In this document: positions 1-13,700 of the stretch, in pieces | How positions within the stretch are numbered: the stretch's first letter is position 1 | Layout of the letters: each line of letters opens with the position of its first letter | Assembly: GCA_022605955.1 (NCBI GenBank) | Contig: JAKCOZ010000001.1 | Location: 20,886,146-20,950,145 of the forward strand | Reading direction: 5' to 3' | Length of the DNA stretch: 64,000 nt | From: Rallus limicola | Taxonomy: Eukaryota; Chordata; Aves; Gruiformes; Rallidae | Made by a program: the position numbers and the translations under genes | The notes under the pieces: model-generated | The model's input: only the letters and a program-made list of their open reading frames with translations | Databases searched by the model: none | Told to the model about the DNA's origin: nothing

Positions 1-3000
1 GCCTTTGACAAAGATTGTCATTTATAAGGTCATTTGTTTAAGAGGTTATTAGTGATTCTCATGAGAACAAATACTGGTAAGCAACACTGGCAATACCAAC
101 CTGGTGTAGGCAAAAAGGGATAGAAGAAATAGTTTCTGAAGTTGCTGTAAACACTCACTGACAGATGAAACCTTCATAGTCAACAGTGACTGATTTGGAA
201 AAGTCATTCTGCAGAGGTGTCATAAACTTTAGCTATCACATTTCTTGGAAGATCGAAAGAAGTACTGGTGCTGGAATTATTATGCAAAGCCTGTAATACT
301 GGATTTACCAGTTGAGACCTCAGTCATCTTTCATTGCATAACTCTGATTTTGAGCAACTCCATGGGGGAACGAGAGAGAGCTGATGTGGGACAGCTAAGA
401 GCCCAGACTTTCCTATCTGACCTGATGGCAGGGCTTTGTGGGGAGCCATGCATTGCCTGACATCCCATGGAGGTCAGCAGCAGGCATTAGTGTGGCAGCT
501 TCTAGGCTGAAACAAATGAGGATAGCGCTTCTCATGCCCATTACTTAGTACGTCAAACTCCACTTCTTTAAGAGAAACTGATCTCAGGCCTCTGTATAAC
601 CTGGAAAGTAAATCAACTGGATTTGGATTTCATGCAAGTATTTATGGGTCATGAAACTTTTACTGAAACTAGAAAATAAGGATTTCTTCTATCCCAGACT
701 ATTGCCTTTGGGATCTGAACTGAAGCCATTCATGAGTTGCCAATATTAAGATACTGCAGTTGTGCTCTAGAAGAAAGGGTGAAGAGAGGGAGTTATTGCT
801 TGGGGTGGTCAAAGGTGATATTCATTTGCAATGACCACTTTTGATGACCAGCATGAAGGCAAATGACTTACTTCCTTGTTCAACTACACTGTCAGTGAAG
901 TTATAGTTGGACAAGCAGGCTTCCTGGGGCTGCAGAAATGCGTAATTTCTTTTAGGGATAGAATAACAGTCTCTGTCAAAGTGGTGAACTATTGTTAAGT
1001 ATGCAAGACTGAAGCAGTCTGTAGTTACTAGGTCACAGGAAAGTTGGGGATTAAGGACAGAATCTGACTGGTTTTTTTTTCAAACGTGAAAGCACAAACC
1101 CACTTCCACTGGAAACACATGATGGCATCTCCTTTATGCAGAAAATGTAATAGAATGCAGTGAAAATAGAAATGTTTTCCACAGTATCCTATAAAAATTT
1201 GAAAAGAATTGTATCACTTTTGTAGAATTCCATAGCTGTTTAAAAACAAAACCAGAAAAGAGCATTACTTCCTCCTCTGTCTGTATTTTTAGAGTACTTT
1301 ATGCAGAAACTTATTAGAGCCAACTCTACTAAATTCCTTACAACTGTCCCACGAGGGTGGTTCTCAAAGTGAAAAAGAGAAAAATGTTGGCAGTTTATGC
1401 AATGTCTTTTTCACTTATATAATCTGAGAGGCTGTCTAGGAAGTTTAGTGGTATACAAGTCTCTGGTGGGAAGAATCAAGCTGGAGAGCTTTCTCAAGCT
1501 TAGCCTTGTTTATCCACATGTCCTCCTGTACACCCATGTCCCTTATCTCCTCTGCTCCTGAAAAGACAAAAACCCCACATTCCCCTGAAAAATGACAGAC
1601 CGAACTGGAATTTGGATGACTGAAAAAACCCTGATACATTTTATGAGAGCGACTTCTGGGTCTATTTTACTGGAAGCAAAACATTTGTCTACTAAAAAGC
1701 CTGGTCAGGTTCAAGTGGCATAGTAAAATGTTCCCTAGCCAATCCCCAGTTCATTTCCTGCCTTTCCTGTAAGTAGCCTAGGTTCCTAAATCTTTTCTAT
1801 TTAAACTCAGAAAGGGCAGAGTGCTCTGCCCTCTCCCTTGCACCATACGTGATCAGAACTCTGGACCTTTAAATGCCTATCTCATACTCTTGCCATTCAG
1901 TGTATTAGTGACTTTGTGCCCTGTGCTATTTTCCCTCCTCACATGTCTGGTACAAAATGTTAAGCATCCTTGTGACCTTTAAATATCCTGCATAGCTCTC
2001 CATCTCCTCTTTACGTGATCCAGACTCATCTCCACCTCCTGTTAGAAAATCCTGTGCATGCACCTGGCTTGATTACATCAGCATATATGCACACAGCTGA
2101 GCTAACACATTTCAATGAATCCACTGCAGAAGCAAACGGAAATGAATACCTCTCCTCCTGTCTGCAATCCAATAGTTGCTCTTCCATGGTATAAATTTGG
2201 CATGAAATTAGAGTTATCTGTAAAACTGTTTTCACTGTTACCTGAATGTGGGAGCTACCCATGATGTGGGAGCTAGAAAAGAACAATGCTGACAAGATTT
2301 TGACAGTGGTCACTAAAATCTGAAAGTTTGTCAATTTCTTGTGCTTGAAACATCACCTCCAATGTGGCTTGATATTTTTTTCCCCTTCTTTTCTACTAGA
2401 TGACGTAGCTACATGTTCTGGGAGTGAACACAAGTAAAGCAATTGCACAAGAGATCCAAGACACATACCATTCACCGTGAGCTATGATGAAATTTACCTT
2501 AAATGCAGAGAGCCCAGTGGTTGTATTTCTCAAGATAACGGCTAGGGATGTTGCATTTTTCATCATTGTTTTACTGCACATGTCAGTGATAGCTGTTTCT
2601 TTAACCTAAACGATCACGCAGGAAACACCAGGAAGAAACCCAAGCATCATACAAATGTATATGCACAGCAATACATTTGATCTGTAATTCTCAGTTTGAC
2701 TGTAAAGCATACAGTCCTTTCTCCTTCAATGTTAAGAGGGTTACTGGATTGGAGGGTACTGTAAATAACTCCTAGCTACTACTGAGCAGGACAAACCAGT
2801 GAACAGAAGTGTGGGCTCATCAGAGGCACCAGTTAGCTGAAGGAGAGCAACAGTGTAGGAAAACAAGTGTTATTAGGAATAAAATGCCTGCTCTGGTTTC
2901 TTGTTCTGAACTTGACACCAGAGTACCAGGAAAGTCTCTGTGGGAGAGTTTGGAAGACTTCAATTCATGTCTGGTGGTGCAAACAGTTGTAAAATCTCAA

Positions 3001-4044
3001 GAGATGAAGGCCACCCAGAGTGTGTCAGTTTATCAACCGGACAGCTGTGGTGTGTCTACAAATGCCAAACCATAAGCATATTGGCAGGGGAAGCAGGAAT
3101 TGTGGCCAGCACACAGAGAAGTGGCTCCTGAGTTTCTGAATTGCCTGCCTCTCGGAATACACTGGCAGTCCAGGCCAGCCTGCCAGCTCCAGCAGGACTA
3201 CTGTGCAGCAGGCCAGTGAGATAAATATGCCTCACACCTGGCTTCACAGCCTTTGGGAAGATATATAGGATGGCAATATGGGGATATTGTAGCACTGTGC
3301 TCAACAGGGGAGGGGAGGGTAATGAGATAATAGTATTGTAACTGGAAAGAACTTAGTTTCTTATTGCTCCTCAACTAGAGAAACAGCCCTTTGGGAGCTA
3401 CTAAGTTTAATACGGGGACCTTCTGGTGGCAAAGAAAATACTGAGGGACTTGATCAAATGGTCTAGGATTACAGCAGCGTAAGCATGGCAGTAAAGCTAC
3501 TTCTGCACACACACAGTGGTCTTCCCACAAAAGAAAGTCCTCTGTCTTAAATTCAAAAGGGTCAGTTATTGGTGATGGCTGAATTTTCCACTGAAAATTC
3601 ACTGATGGCTGAAATTCCACACTGATGGCTGAAATTTCAAAAAAAGATGGGAAGCAAACCAGATTAGTCACAAGAGGAAGGCAGAGAATCATGCCTCAAA
3701 GAACAACTTGGGTTACATTGCCAAGATAACCGACATCAGCAGTAAATGCCCAAGAAAAGTGGACCTACATTAAATTAATTATTGAATGAAGTGTTATCCA
3801 AAATATACACAATATTTTTTAGCAGCCTTAGGTGTCCCTCAGACACTGTATAAGCTGTCATATTTATGTTTATTGGTGTTTATAGTAGTAATAGTAGCAG
3901 CATGAAGATATCAACAGTCTCAGAAGATATAAACTCTGTTTCTAATGAATTCCTAATGGAGTTCTAGTGAATATTAATGGACTTCACCTAATCCATTCTG
4001 AGGACAGAACTTGGTAGTGTTCAAGATCCTCAGGGCAGCAAGGA
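1..4044. other. Unannotated AT-rich stretch, no gene seen
   Basis: No open frame here exceeds about 105 codons and none resembles a family I know. Apart from a short tandem repeat near 3570-3640, I see no transposon end, tRNA or structured RNA. The composition is what is expected of bird intergenic or intronic DNA. Confidence 0.6.
3570..3640. repeat. Short tandem repeat, about 20-bp unit
   Basis: Three imperfect copies of a unit containing GATGGCTGAAATTCCA lie head to tail. The last two copies (3602-3621 and 3622-3640) are nearly identical, and the first (3570-3600) is longer and more diverged. This is a local minisatellite-like expansion with no coding meaning that I can see. Confidence 0.7.
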
Positions 4045-6060
4045 GGGTACATGGTAAGCTTGCTACCCTGGACTTCAGACTTCAGCCTTCTCAGGGACCT
4101 TCTTGGTAGAGTGGCACTGGACAAAGCCCTGGAGGGAAGAGGGCCCCAAGATAGCTGGCTAGTATTCAAGGATCATCTCCAAGCTCAGAAGTGTTGCACT
4201 CCAAAAAGAGGAAGTTGGGCATATAACACCTGGAGGCCTGCATGGATGAACAAGGAGCTCCTGGTCAAACTCAAAGGCAGAAAGGAAACCTACAGAGGAT
4301 AGAAACAAGGGCAGATAGCCTGGGAGGAATACAGAGAAACTGTCTGAGCAGCCAGAGATAAGGTTAGGAAAGCTAAAGCCCTGATGGACTTAAATCTGGC
4401 CAGGAAAGTCAAGAACAAGAAAAGTTTCTATGTCAGCCATAAAAGGAAGATGAGGAAAAATGTGTCCCACTTCACCCTCCCTCCAGCATGAAATGGGAGA
4501 CCTGGTTATTCAGGATATGGAGAAGGCAACAATTTGTTGCCTTAGTCTTCACCATCAGGGGCTCTCGCCACACTGCCCAGGATACAGAATGCAAAGGCTG
4601 GAACTGGGAGAATGAACTGCCCGCTTCAGAGGAAGATCGAGTTCAAGAACATCTAAGAACCTGAAGGATCACAAGTCCATGGGATCTGATAAGATGCATC
4701 CATGAGTCCGGAGGAAACTGGAAGAGGAAGTAGCTAAGCCATGTTTCATTATATTTGAGAAGTTGTGGCATTCCAGTGAAGTTCCCACTGACTGGAAAAA
4801 GGGAAACATAACCCCCATTTTAAAAAAGGGAAAAGAGGAAGACCTGGGGAACTACAGGAACTACAGAAAGTCATCTAACCAGTCAGTCTCACCTCTGTTC
4901 CTGGCAAGATCATGGAGCAGCTGGAAATTGTGCTCAGGCACAAGGAAAGTACAGAGGTGATTGCTGACAGCCAACGTGGCTTCTCTAAGAGCAAATCATG
5001 GCTGACAAATTTTATGGCATTCTATGACAGAGTTACAGCGCTGGTGGATAAGGGAAGAGTAACAGACGTCATCTACCTGGACTTGTGCGAAGCATCTTAT
5101 ACTGTTCCACATGATATCTTGGTCTTTAAATTGGAGAAACATGGATTTGATGGATGGATCACTCATTGGGTAAAGAACTGGCTGGATGGTTACACTCAAA
5201 GAGTTGTGGTCAACAGCTCAATGTCCAAATTGAGACCAGTGACAAGTGGCATTCCTCAGGGTCTGTATTGGGACCAACACAGTTTAACATTTTTGTTGGT
5301 GACATGGATGCTGGGATTGAGTGTATCCTCAGCAAGTTTCCTGACAACAGCAAGCTGTGTGGTGTGGTTGACATCCTGGAGGGAAGGGATGACATCCAGA
5401 GGGATCTTAAGAGGCTTGAGAGGTGGGCCCAAGTTCAACAAGGCCAAGTGCCTACCCATGTCTTGGACATGTGTAGGCATAATCCCAAGCACAACTCCAG
5501 GTGGGGCAGAGAATGGATTCACAGCAGCCCTGAGGAAAAAGACCTAAGGGTGTTAATAAATAAGAAACTCAACATGAGCCAACAATGCATGCTTGCAACC
5601 CAGAAAGTCAATGTTATCCTGAGCTGCATCAAAAGCAGTATGATCAGCAGGTCAAGGGAAGTGATGCTGCCCCTCTACTCTTCTCTGGTGAGACCCCACC
5701 TTAGGAGCAAGTCTAGAGGAAGGCCACGAAGATGATCAGAGGGCTGGAGCACCTCTCCTTTGAAGACAGGCTGAGATAGTTGGGCTTCTTCAGCCTGGAG
5801 AAGAGAAGGCTTTGGAGAGACCTTACAGCAGCCTTCCAGTACCTAAAGGGGGCTACAGAAAAGCTGGGGAGGGACTCACTCTCAGGGACTGTAGTGATAG
5901 GACAAGGGGTAATGTGTTTAAACTAATAGAAGGTAGATTTCATTTAGGCATTAGGAAGTTCTTTACTGTGAGGCACTGGCACAGTTTGCCCAGAGAAGCT
6001 GTGAATGCCCTGGCAGTGTTCAAGGCCAGGCTGGATGGGGCTTTGGACAACCTGATCTAG
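4045..6060 (+). pseudogene. Decayed CR1 ORF2 (endonuclease end, reverse transcriptase)
   Basis: ORF2 of CR1 encodes the endonuclease and reverse transcriptase that copy the element into the genome. Here the frame opens in the endonuclease C-terminus (FSLLRDLLGR near 4080) and passes through the linker (WMNKELLVKLK near 4243). The reverse transcriptase follows, with motif A YLDL at about 5074-5085 (Asp codon 5080-5082). Lesions include TAG at 4300-4302, TGA at 4345-4347 (likely a CpG decay of an Arg codon) and an apparent one-base deletion in motif B near 5260 that moves the reading into another frame. The catalytic YADD box of motif C reads FPDN at 5337-5348, so one catalytic aspartate is lost. 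The thumb and C-terminal region can be followed to the stop at 6058-6060. It cannot make a working enzyme. Confidence 0.9.
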
Positions 6061-6125
6061 TGGACGGTGTGGCAGGAGGGATTTGAACTAGATGATCTTC
6101 CAGCCTAAAGCAGTCTATGATATTA
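4045..6125 (+). mobile_element. Old CR1 LINE copy, 5' truncated
   Basis: A plus-strand CR1 begins inside the C-terminal part of the endonuclease and runs through the linker, the reverse transcriptase and the 3' UTR. It ends near 6125 in a decayed tail (TCTATGATATTAT) after the conserved stretch GAACTAGATGATCTTCCAG. The 5' truncation is typical of CR1 insertion. Many stops and frameshifts show it is an old, dead copy, clearly more diverged than the CR1 at 20905-23883. Its 3' end differs from that of the young copies, so it belongs to another subfamily. I see no target-site duplication, as is usual for CR1. Confidence 0.93.
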
Positions 6126-6717
6126 TAACATTAATTGGGGTCTATTTTGTCTGGATTTCAAGCTCCTAACACTACAAGTAGGGGAGAGGATTATCCAGGC
6201 TTCTTAAAATTCTCTAACCAAAGAAGAGCTAAGCAAAGGCAGGGGGATGTAGGTGTGTTGTTGCCAGAGCTGTACCATCTTCAGGGCTGCCTCATGTGCA
6301 GTTAGATATTCTGGCCTAAATTTTCATCTCTTATACTTAAATTGGAAAAGAATACAGACTAACAGACCGGGATGCACTCTGGAAATGCCTGCAGTTATTC
6401 TGAGGTTAAGGGAGACATGAGGGTTCCTTTACAGACTGAAAAAAGATCCAGTCTATCTCTCCACTGACTCTGCTTTCTTTCCTCATGAAGGATCACCATC
6501 TCCAGAATCCTGGCAAGTAACAAGGACACTTCTTTCTTCTTCCCTGCAAATGTAGGGAAACAGTCAGGACCCAGATACTGGTGGTGCTATTTTAATGGAA
6601 ATATTGGTAAAAGTTTGCAGCAATTACTTAAATGTCCCAATCTCCTGCTTACAATGATGTTTATGACTGCAACACACAAAACAATACAGACTGATTTAAA
6701 TATATTTCCCAGTGATG
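6126..6717. other. Spacer between CR1 copies
   Basis: This is non-repetitive sequence without a recognisable coding frame or RNA gene. It separates an old plus-strand CR1 from a minus-strand CR1 3' end. Confidence 0.6.
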
Positions 6718-7071
6718 GGATCACAGAATCACGGGATCACAGAACATTAGGAGTTGGAAGTGATCTCAAAAGATCATCCTTGCCAGAGCAGGATCACCTA
6801 GATTAGGTCACACAAGAACTTGTCCAGTTGGGTTTTGAATGTCTCCAGAGAAGGAGACTCCACAACCTCTCTAGGCAGCCTCTTCCAGTGCTCTGTCACC
6901 CTCACAGTGAAGAAGTTGCTCCTTATGTTCATATGGAACCTCCCATGCTCCAGTTTGCAGCCACTGCCCCTTGTCCTATCATTGTAAATCACTGAGCAGA
7001 GCCTGACTCCGTCCTCCTGACACTCACTCTTTACACATTTAGAAGACATTGATGAGGTCATCCCTCAGTCT
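6718..7071 (-). mobile_element. CR1 3' fragment
   Basis: The reverse strand carries the last part of CR1 ORF2 followed by the 3' UTR and tail. The tail lies at the left (ATCACAGAATCACGGGATCACAGAACAT, from 6718). The coding part reads [20 protein letters not shown], a conserved CR1 C-terminal block. The copy is cut at its 5' side near 7071, just after CCCTCAGTCTCC. Identity to the CR1 consensus is moderate, and it is older than the copies at 20905 and 32219. Confidence 0.92.
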
Positions 7072-7080
7072 CCATATCAG

Positions 7081-7140
7081 AGTGGTTAGACTAGATGACT
7101 TTTAAAAGTCCCTTCCAATCCTAACCATTTTTGATCTTTG
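7081..7140 (+). mobile_element. Isolated CR1 3' tail, opposite strand
   Basis: About 60 bases match the terminal CR1 3' UTR on the plus strand: GGTTAGACTAGATGAC, then AAAGTCCCTTCCAATCCTAA, then a decayed ATTTTTGATCTTT end. It lies directly against the 5' side of the minus-strand CR1 at 6718-7071, so two CR1 3' ends point outward. It is either a very short separate insertion or part of a rearranged one. Confidence 0.8.
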
Positions 7141-10100
7141 CAGTTGCATGGGCATTCTGGAGCTGTAAATTTCAGGGAGGGATGTTGGGGCCCATTAGGG
7201 AGCAGATGGTGATTTGGGATATCAAGGTGTGTGCCAGTGAAAGAATGAGGAGACCCCTACTACAGTTCTACTGTTTTGTTCCACCATGCCTATGAGTTTT
7301 TGTGCATTCCTTAAAAGCAGCACTGGTACCTATTCAAAAATAATGTTGCTGGCCCAGGCAGCTCCTGCAGTTAGGTGTAAGGGAAGGTTGACAGGTTTAA
7401 GCAGGCACCAGCTGTGACCATGTGCATAGTTGCCAAGCGGCATCATGGCACTTAGTGAGGACCCTGTTGCCAGAGCATTCAGTACTTTGCTGGTCACCGA
7501 ACCAAGTGGTTGCCAGGATGATATAGATCACCTAAAAAAAGCGGTCCTGCTAGCCAGCTGGTGAATCCTTTCTGCTCTCCAAATCAAGTGGAAGTGGGCT
7601 GACTCTACACATTTTACTGCCTGGATCCTTTGTCATAATCCCAGGAAACAATGAAAAAGGGGAAAAAAACAACCACAAAACCAAGCTCACTCTACCCATA
7701 AATACCACATCTATTAACATAACCTTTTGGCTACTGAGGTCAGAGTGAGCAGTGAATTTTGCCTGAAAAATGCAAACAGAATGACCTTCTCTTAAAACTT
7801 TTCTGGCAATATCCAAGTAGAGCCCTGCAACAAAATCTGTCTTACTAGTTACAGTGCACAGCTACACATTTTACTAGGAAAAGAGTGGATGGTTATTGAC
7901 AAGATGCAGCCACAAATAAGATGACAACTATGACTCTAGCGTGGCTTGCTAAAGAAAGGGAAGTATTAATGTCATTGCAAAAGTCTTTGGCCAGCCTCTG
8001 TTGTGAACACAATACATTTCTGATCACCCACATGCAATAAAAATATATTAAAAATGAAGCGCGTACAGAAAATAATGACATAGCTGATCAGAGCCTGCCT
8101 TACAGAAAGGATCTAAACCTATGAGTTGTTGAGTCTAGCAAAATAAAGGCTGCCTGATGTCCCAATGATTATAAGTTCAGCAGACAGAAGGTGCAAAAGT
8201 AGGTATAGAGAAGAAATTTTTAAATCTGAAGACATTAACAGCATCAGTGGTTGTAAATTATCTAGGACTAAGTTTAGATTGGAATTTAGAGGGTTTCAAA
8301 CTTTTGGAAGAATGAGCAAAGCTTTGGTGTTTCTCTCACTGCATTCCCTTCTCTCAGTCCTTCATGGTCTCCTCTAGTTGCTATTGCTATTTCTCCTATG
8401 CACATCTGTTCTAGCAGCACAAACTGGTTATTGAACTGTATGGTGCACCCAGCTTCTGTGGTTCCCAGGAAATTACACTCTGAGCAATGGTTGTCCTTCT
8501 GTGCCCTAGGACTTAGCAGTTTTTGGCCCTGTATTTTCCTGTAATCTATAGCAGAGTCAAAGGGATCACCTTATGTTCCCTTCTGTAGCAAGGCATTTAG
8601 GTCCACAAAGCAAAATATTTTTTTCTTTGTTGTTGCAGATATGGTAAAACAGCAAGCCCTAACAGCAAAGCTACTACATTTTACCCTAGAACAACAACAA
8701 AAATCTAAGGAGAATCAGATTTTTATTAAAGACATAGAAATTTACAGAAGCACTGAAGGCTGGATGCTTTCAGGTTGCCCACTGTGCAGTACAAAATTTC
8801 TTTCCTACTAAATGCTCCATACCAACTACTGAAATATCATTCCTCCACTAAACACTGCTTTCATCCCTACCACACATTACAAAATGTGATACTGAAGATA
8901 AGAAACCATCAACAGCAGCTTCACTGCTTTCAATACATTTGCTTGCTACTTCTTTAAGAACCAACACCAACATCTGGATTAATCTTTTGTTATTTGCAGT
9001 AGCAAATTCTTATCGTTAGCCTGAATTCTGGCATAAACTCATATAAACAAAGACTAGTGTAAGAATATTGAAATGAATTTTATTTATCCGCATGGGAACT
9101 TGCTATTTTGCTCATAAACATGGGAACTGTCATATTTAAATATTTCCCCAGTACAGTCATAAATCTCTCTTATAACTGAATGTCTGAGTCTAGCTTTCCC
9201 TTTGAACATTATCATGCCTTTGTGGAAATGTATTGTCTAGGTTTTTTTTTTTTTTTTTAAATTTTAGTTGCTTGCTTGTAGTTCTGTCTACTGTCTGTTA
9301 CATATGTCTCTGATCTGCAATTTGTTGCGTATTCCTATGTTACAAACAAAGGCACCATATCTAAAAGCACAGTTAAAACAAATATACAAGGATTTACACT
9401 GGAAATATTGTATACTCATTATTCTGATCCCCAAACCCATGAAGCCAGAAGCAGCTTTTACCACTTTATTTTTCATTAAGCCTTCTAAAAGGCATTGGTC
9501 TGAAGCGTGAAGCATAGATCAGAAGGTCATCTGTAGGAGCTCTGATTTGAGAACTTCATTTAGGCCACATGCTACTACAGAGCCAAGAAGGGTACTTCAA
9601 CTGAGGTAAAAACTCTGCCAAATATACAAGATCTAATGTAACACTACGCAATACCTTATTTTTATTCCAGATTAGGAATTTCTACAGAAAAAAAAGATAT
9701 GACCACTCTTCTGGATAAATTCCTAGGGAAAAAACCCAATTTTTCAAACTATTGTGTTGACATTTAAAGAAAGTCAATGGTTCTGTCCCAGATTCAGACT
9801 TTAACTGGTCTCAAAATGGAAGGGCACAGTGAAGGATATGATAAATCCAAGCACAGTGCCAGGAGGCTTCTGTGTTATTATTAGTCTGTTAAGACACATG
9901 CAGATATTCTCTTTCATGATCCTTGAGTAAAAACTTTTTGTAAGAGGTCCATGAAAATTTGTGGGGGAGGGGTGTGAGTCCTGATACCATTTTCTCTTCT
10001 TTAGTCCTTTACCTAACCGTCTGTATTTTAACTGAATTTTAATTCACAAGGTCTTATTCCTGAATGCATGGTTATGCAGACAAGGAGACACTCTGGTTTT

Positions 10101-10573
10101 GCTGGGATTATCTGCATCGTCTAAATAAAAGAAGCAGTACAAGGAAAAGTTGTTACCATGCTACCCCTTAAGCACAGATTTGTCAGTGGAGGTAAAGTCT
10201 CCCATAGCACAATATTAGCTTAAACTCAGTGCATTCTTTTAATATTTGCACCCGACTATTTGTTACATTTCCCATGAGTCATACACCTGAGCTTTTTATC
10301 TTACTGTAAAAGGGGATCTAGCTAGAAGTGTGTAAAATGGCATGGTTTAGTTCGTACTGACAACATACAAGCATAAGCACCTATTTCCCTAGGAATATAC
10401 TCATCCTGTATACCACTGACAGTTTTGAACTCATGGAAATTATATGCTACTGAAATGAGGATGAAACTCATGTTTGGCTTGTCCTACCACACATAACAAG
10501 GCAGAGAGCAACTCTTAAACTCTTGGGTAGCCCATATTTGAAAATGTAAACAGTTGTAACCAGTTCTGCCTCA
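7141..10573. other. Unannotated AT-rich stretch
   Basis: I see no gene and no recognisable transposon. A run of about 18 T lies at 9242-9259 with no SINE or LINE body on either side that I recognise. Open frames are all under 90 codons and look random. Confidence 0.6.
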
Positions 10574-10761
10574 AGAATCACAGAATCACAGAATCACAAG
10601 GTTGAAAAAGACCATCAAGTCCAACCCTTCCTGTCCTATGCTGAATTATATCCCTAAGTACCTGATCTACCCTTTTTTTAAACACATCCAGGATGGTGAC
10701 TTAATCACCCCTCTGGGCAGCCGGTCCCAGGTCCTGACAACTCTTTCAGTAAAAGACTGGG
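10574..10761 (-). mobile_element. CR1 3' end fragment, distinct subfamily
   Basis: The left end shows three AATCACAG-type units (10574-10600), the reverse complement of the CR1 tail repeat. It is followed by AAGGTTGAAAAAGACCATCAAGTCCAACC and a minus-strand 3' UTR with CTGGGCAGCCGGTCCCAG. The tail-proximal sequence differs from the young CR1 copies and resembles those at 37509-37739 and 55034. The CR1 match fades near 10761, within or just after the end of ORF2. Confidence 0.85.
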
Positions 10762-13700
10762 ATGAGAGGACACAGTCCTTTAAAGAATGCCCTTTCCCTC
10801 TCATCTATAGATGAAATGCTTGTGTCTATAGCTTAATGTTACAGGGAAAAAAAAGAAGGAATTTCACTAGAGTGTACTGAGTATTGAAAAAGCTAGTGCA
10901 GGAATCTGAGTTTCACTCATTATGCTGTGGTACCATTCAAAAAATTCAGCAGAAATAAGGTAAATGGTGATATAGTGCCATTTATTATATACTGCACCAA
11001 TAGCTAAAACCTGGGAATCCAGCCAGTTACACAGGAAAGTTCTTCTTTAATCTGTATGTATATTCGATACATCTCCCCTGAAATCTTTACAATTTCTATA
11101 GGGAGGTTACATTTTCACTTTCTCTACTCTGGCCATAATCAAATATTCTCGTGCCAGACATCATTGCTGGCCACAAAAGGATCGTAAGAATATTCATATG
11201 TTCATAAAATAAATGGATACTATTGCTAAGAGACAAAAAGCTAAAGGAGAAAAAAACTATTAGCACCACAGAAATCAAATTGTCAATGGCCACTATCACC
11301 TATTTTACCATAACTTTCTAAAAAGGAATGTATCACAAGCCAATAATCTTTGCCAGAGACAACCTGCTTGATATCCAAAGAGAAGCCTGCTGGGAAATGT
11401 TGTGTAAACTCTGCTGGCTTACTGAGGTAAGTGCCTTGATGTCCATTCTGACATAAAGGAGGTGGAAGTAATGCCTCAGAGAAGGACTCCAGAAGACAGG
11501 CTGAAAAATCTGGCAGAAGGAACCCTACAACCAGGCAAGCCTGGGGAACTGGCAGAATATATGTGAAATTATCGCTAATGAACAGATTAATAACAAAAGC
11601 CAAGGGTACATGGACTTTTGCAGCCTTGGATCCAATATGAGTACCTTTCTGCACCCTCTGATCCCATGCCACCCATCCCAAGCACTTTGAGGGACAGTAG
11701 GGTTCTCTTCTGACATACTTGAAGCACATCCAGCCGTTGTTGCTTTCATTGCCTCTTTGTAATGTGTGCAGCCTTCATGTAGGAAGCAGCTGCTGCATGA
11801 AAAGGGAATGAGCTTCCACTGGAAAAAAAATTGCTGTTATTGAAAATAGTCATTACTTCACCACTCAGCATGCTAAAACATTAAATACAGGAAATTGCCT
11901 CTCTTGAATGTAGTATTGCTAGAAATACGAAAAAATATACAGTCTTTGCAGGACTCCATCTTTGCTACTCTTAGTTAAAAAATCAACTTGGACCCCCTGT
12001 GGAAGAAGCAAGCAAGTCTATTTGCTTATTTTTGGAATATCTGTGAGTACACTTAATGACATGGATACTAGCAGCAAGACTGATGGTAGTGTGGTCTGCA
12101 ATGCAGAAAATTATGAAGGTCAGAAGAGTCATGCTGCCTATGGAAGACCAGAGCCCAAGAAAATTTTAATGTATCCATCTGTCTGGGTCATCAGAAAAAA
12201 TGGTACAATGAAAGGGAAAACCTAGCAGATCTCCTGAAAAGCAAGCCACAATTGTGAAAAAAAATCAAAACTTTTCTTCCAAAGAACTAAAACTCGGGGA
12301 AGGAATCCTTACAGTTTGATTTTAATCCATTTCTTTTGGGCATGTTATTTACATTTTTTCCCTGGCCATGTAATGTCCTATCTGAAGGCCAAGGACTAAG
12401 TAAATGCATACACACATATGTAGTAGGGTCACTGAATGTTGAGGAGGAGAAGAAAAAAATTATCAGGTCAAATCTTCTTAGAACTGGATCTACTTCTAAG
12501 AGATACTATAGCAATCAAAAAGAAGAAATAAGTTAAATAAAGGAATTCCTAGGTAATAATTTAGGGCTGGTGTTGGAAAGGAAGGGCTTGAAATGAAGGG
12601 GCAAAGATATGAATTGAGTACAGTTCTTTTTAAGTTTGCCTCTCACACAGAGGAGATTCCACCTCTATGGGAATTAGTACATATGGTAAACTTTGACATC
12701 AGTTGGAACCAAAAGCAAGTACCATAGAGTCAGGAGATGACCTCTGGTGTGAAGCATCTGCTCCTGGCTCCTATGTTCCTCAGAGATCTCAATCCAGGGA
12801 GACAGGCAGCCCTGCATACCACAGTGGGAGGACCATGCCATGCTAGATTGAAGCAGCTCCTCTTTTGGGCTCACGTTTTTTGGAATGTTTAAGCCTGGGG
12901 AAAGTACACAGTACCAAACTTCCATGTAGATGCTGAGGTCCTTTTGAGCTAAGCAATTGGTAAAAGTTGGTATTGCCCCTCAAAAAGTACAGAACACTGT
13001 GTATGGGAGTCAGCATGTGTCCTTTCATATGTATAGTTCTTACTAGGAGCAATCACTGAATTTCTGGGGTACTGAAAATGAGTTCTTTCCACAAATAATA
13101 ATAAACTTGCATTACAAAAAAACTCAGCCAACTAACCAACCAACCAAAAAAACCCACCAAAAATACTGCAAACAAAAAACCCCAACAAAACACATCCCAA
13201 ACTTCCCTATGTCCTTGAAATACTTGCTGTAGGAAATCAGATTAAATGAACAGCAGATGTTCTTTCTGCTCTTCTGGCATTCAAATCTGAGAATTTCTAA
13301 TATTTGTTCACCTTTTCAACATAAAATGTATAAAGAGGCTCAAACCTCAGAAGCCTCAAGAACATATATTATCAAGAGTCAAAAAATGGTTTCAATTTCT
13401 TTACATATAACAGGAACTCATCTTGGTCTTTCTTGTATCTGATCACTATCATTTCTAAGTCAAGGGCCAAGACTGTAGTAAGAAAAATAGAAGTCACTTT
13501 AATTTGTACTGGAAGAATGGATATTTGTTCTAGTTGACAGGCTGGCAGGAACTCAGAAGAGCAATATATAAGACAAATCTCAGAAAATAGTTATTTATTC
13601 TCATTTAACTGCAGTACAAAGTTCCTGATGAAGCTGGAGTTTTGGAATGCTTGACCAGATCTCTGTGAACCTTATTACCAAGGTTGAAATTATCATGAAT

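Noticed and set aside
9242..9259. T18 run as a possible antisense poly(A) of a SINE or processed pseudogene
   Set aside because: No recognisable body on either side and no flanking duplication seen.
11283..11749. 148-codon and 74-codon overlapping minus-strand frames
   Set aside because: Two overlapping frames cannot both be real, neither has a known motif, and no splice context could be argued.
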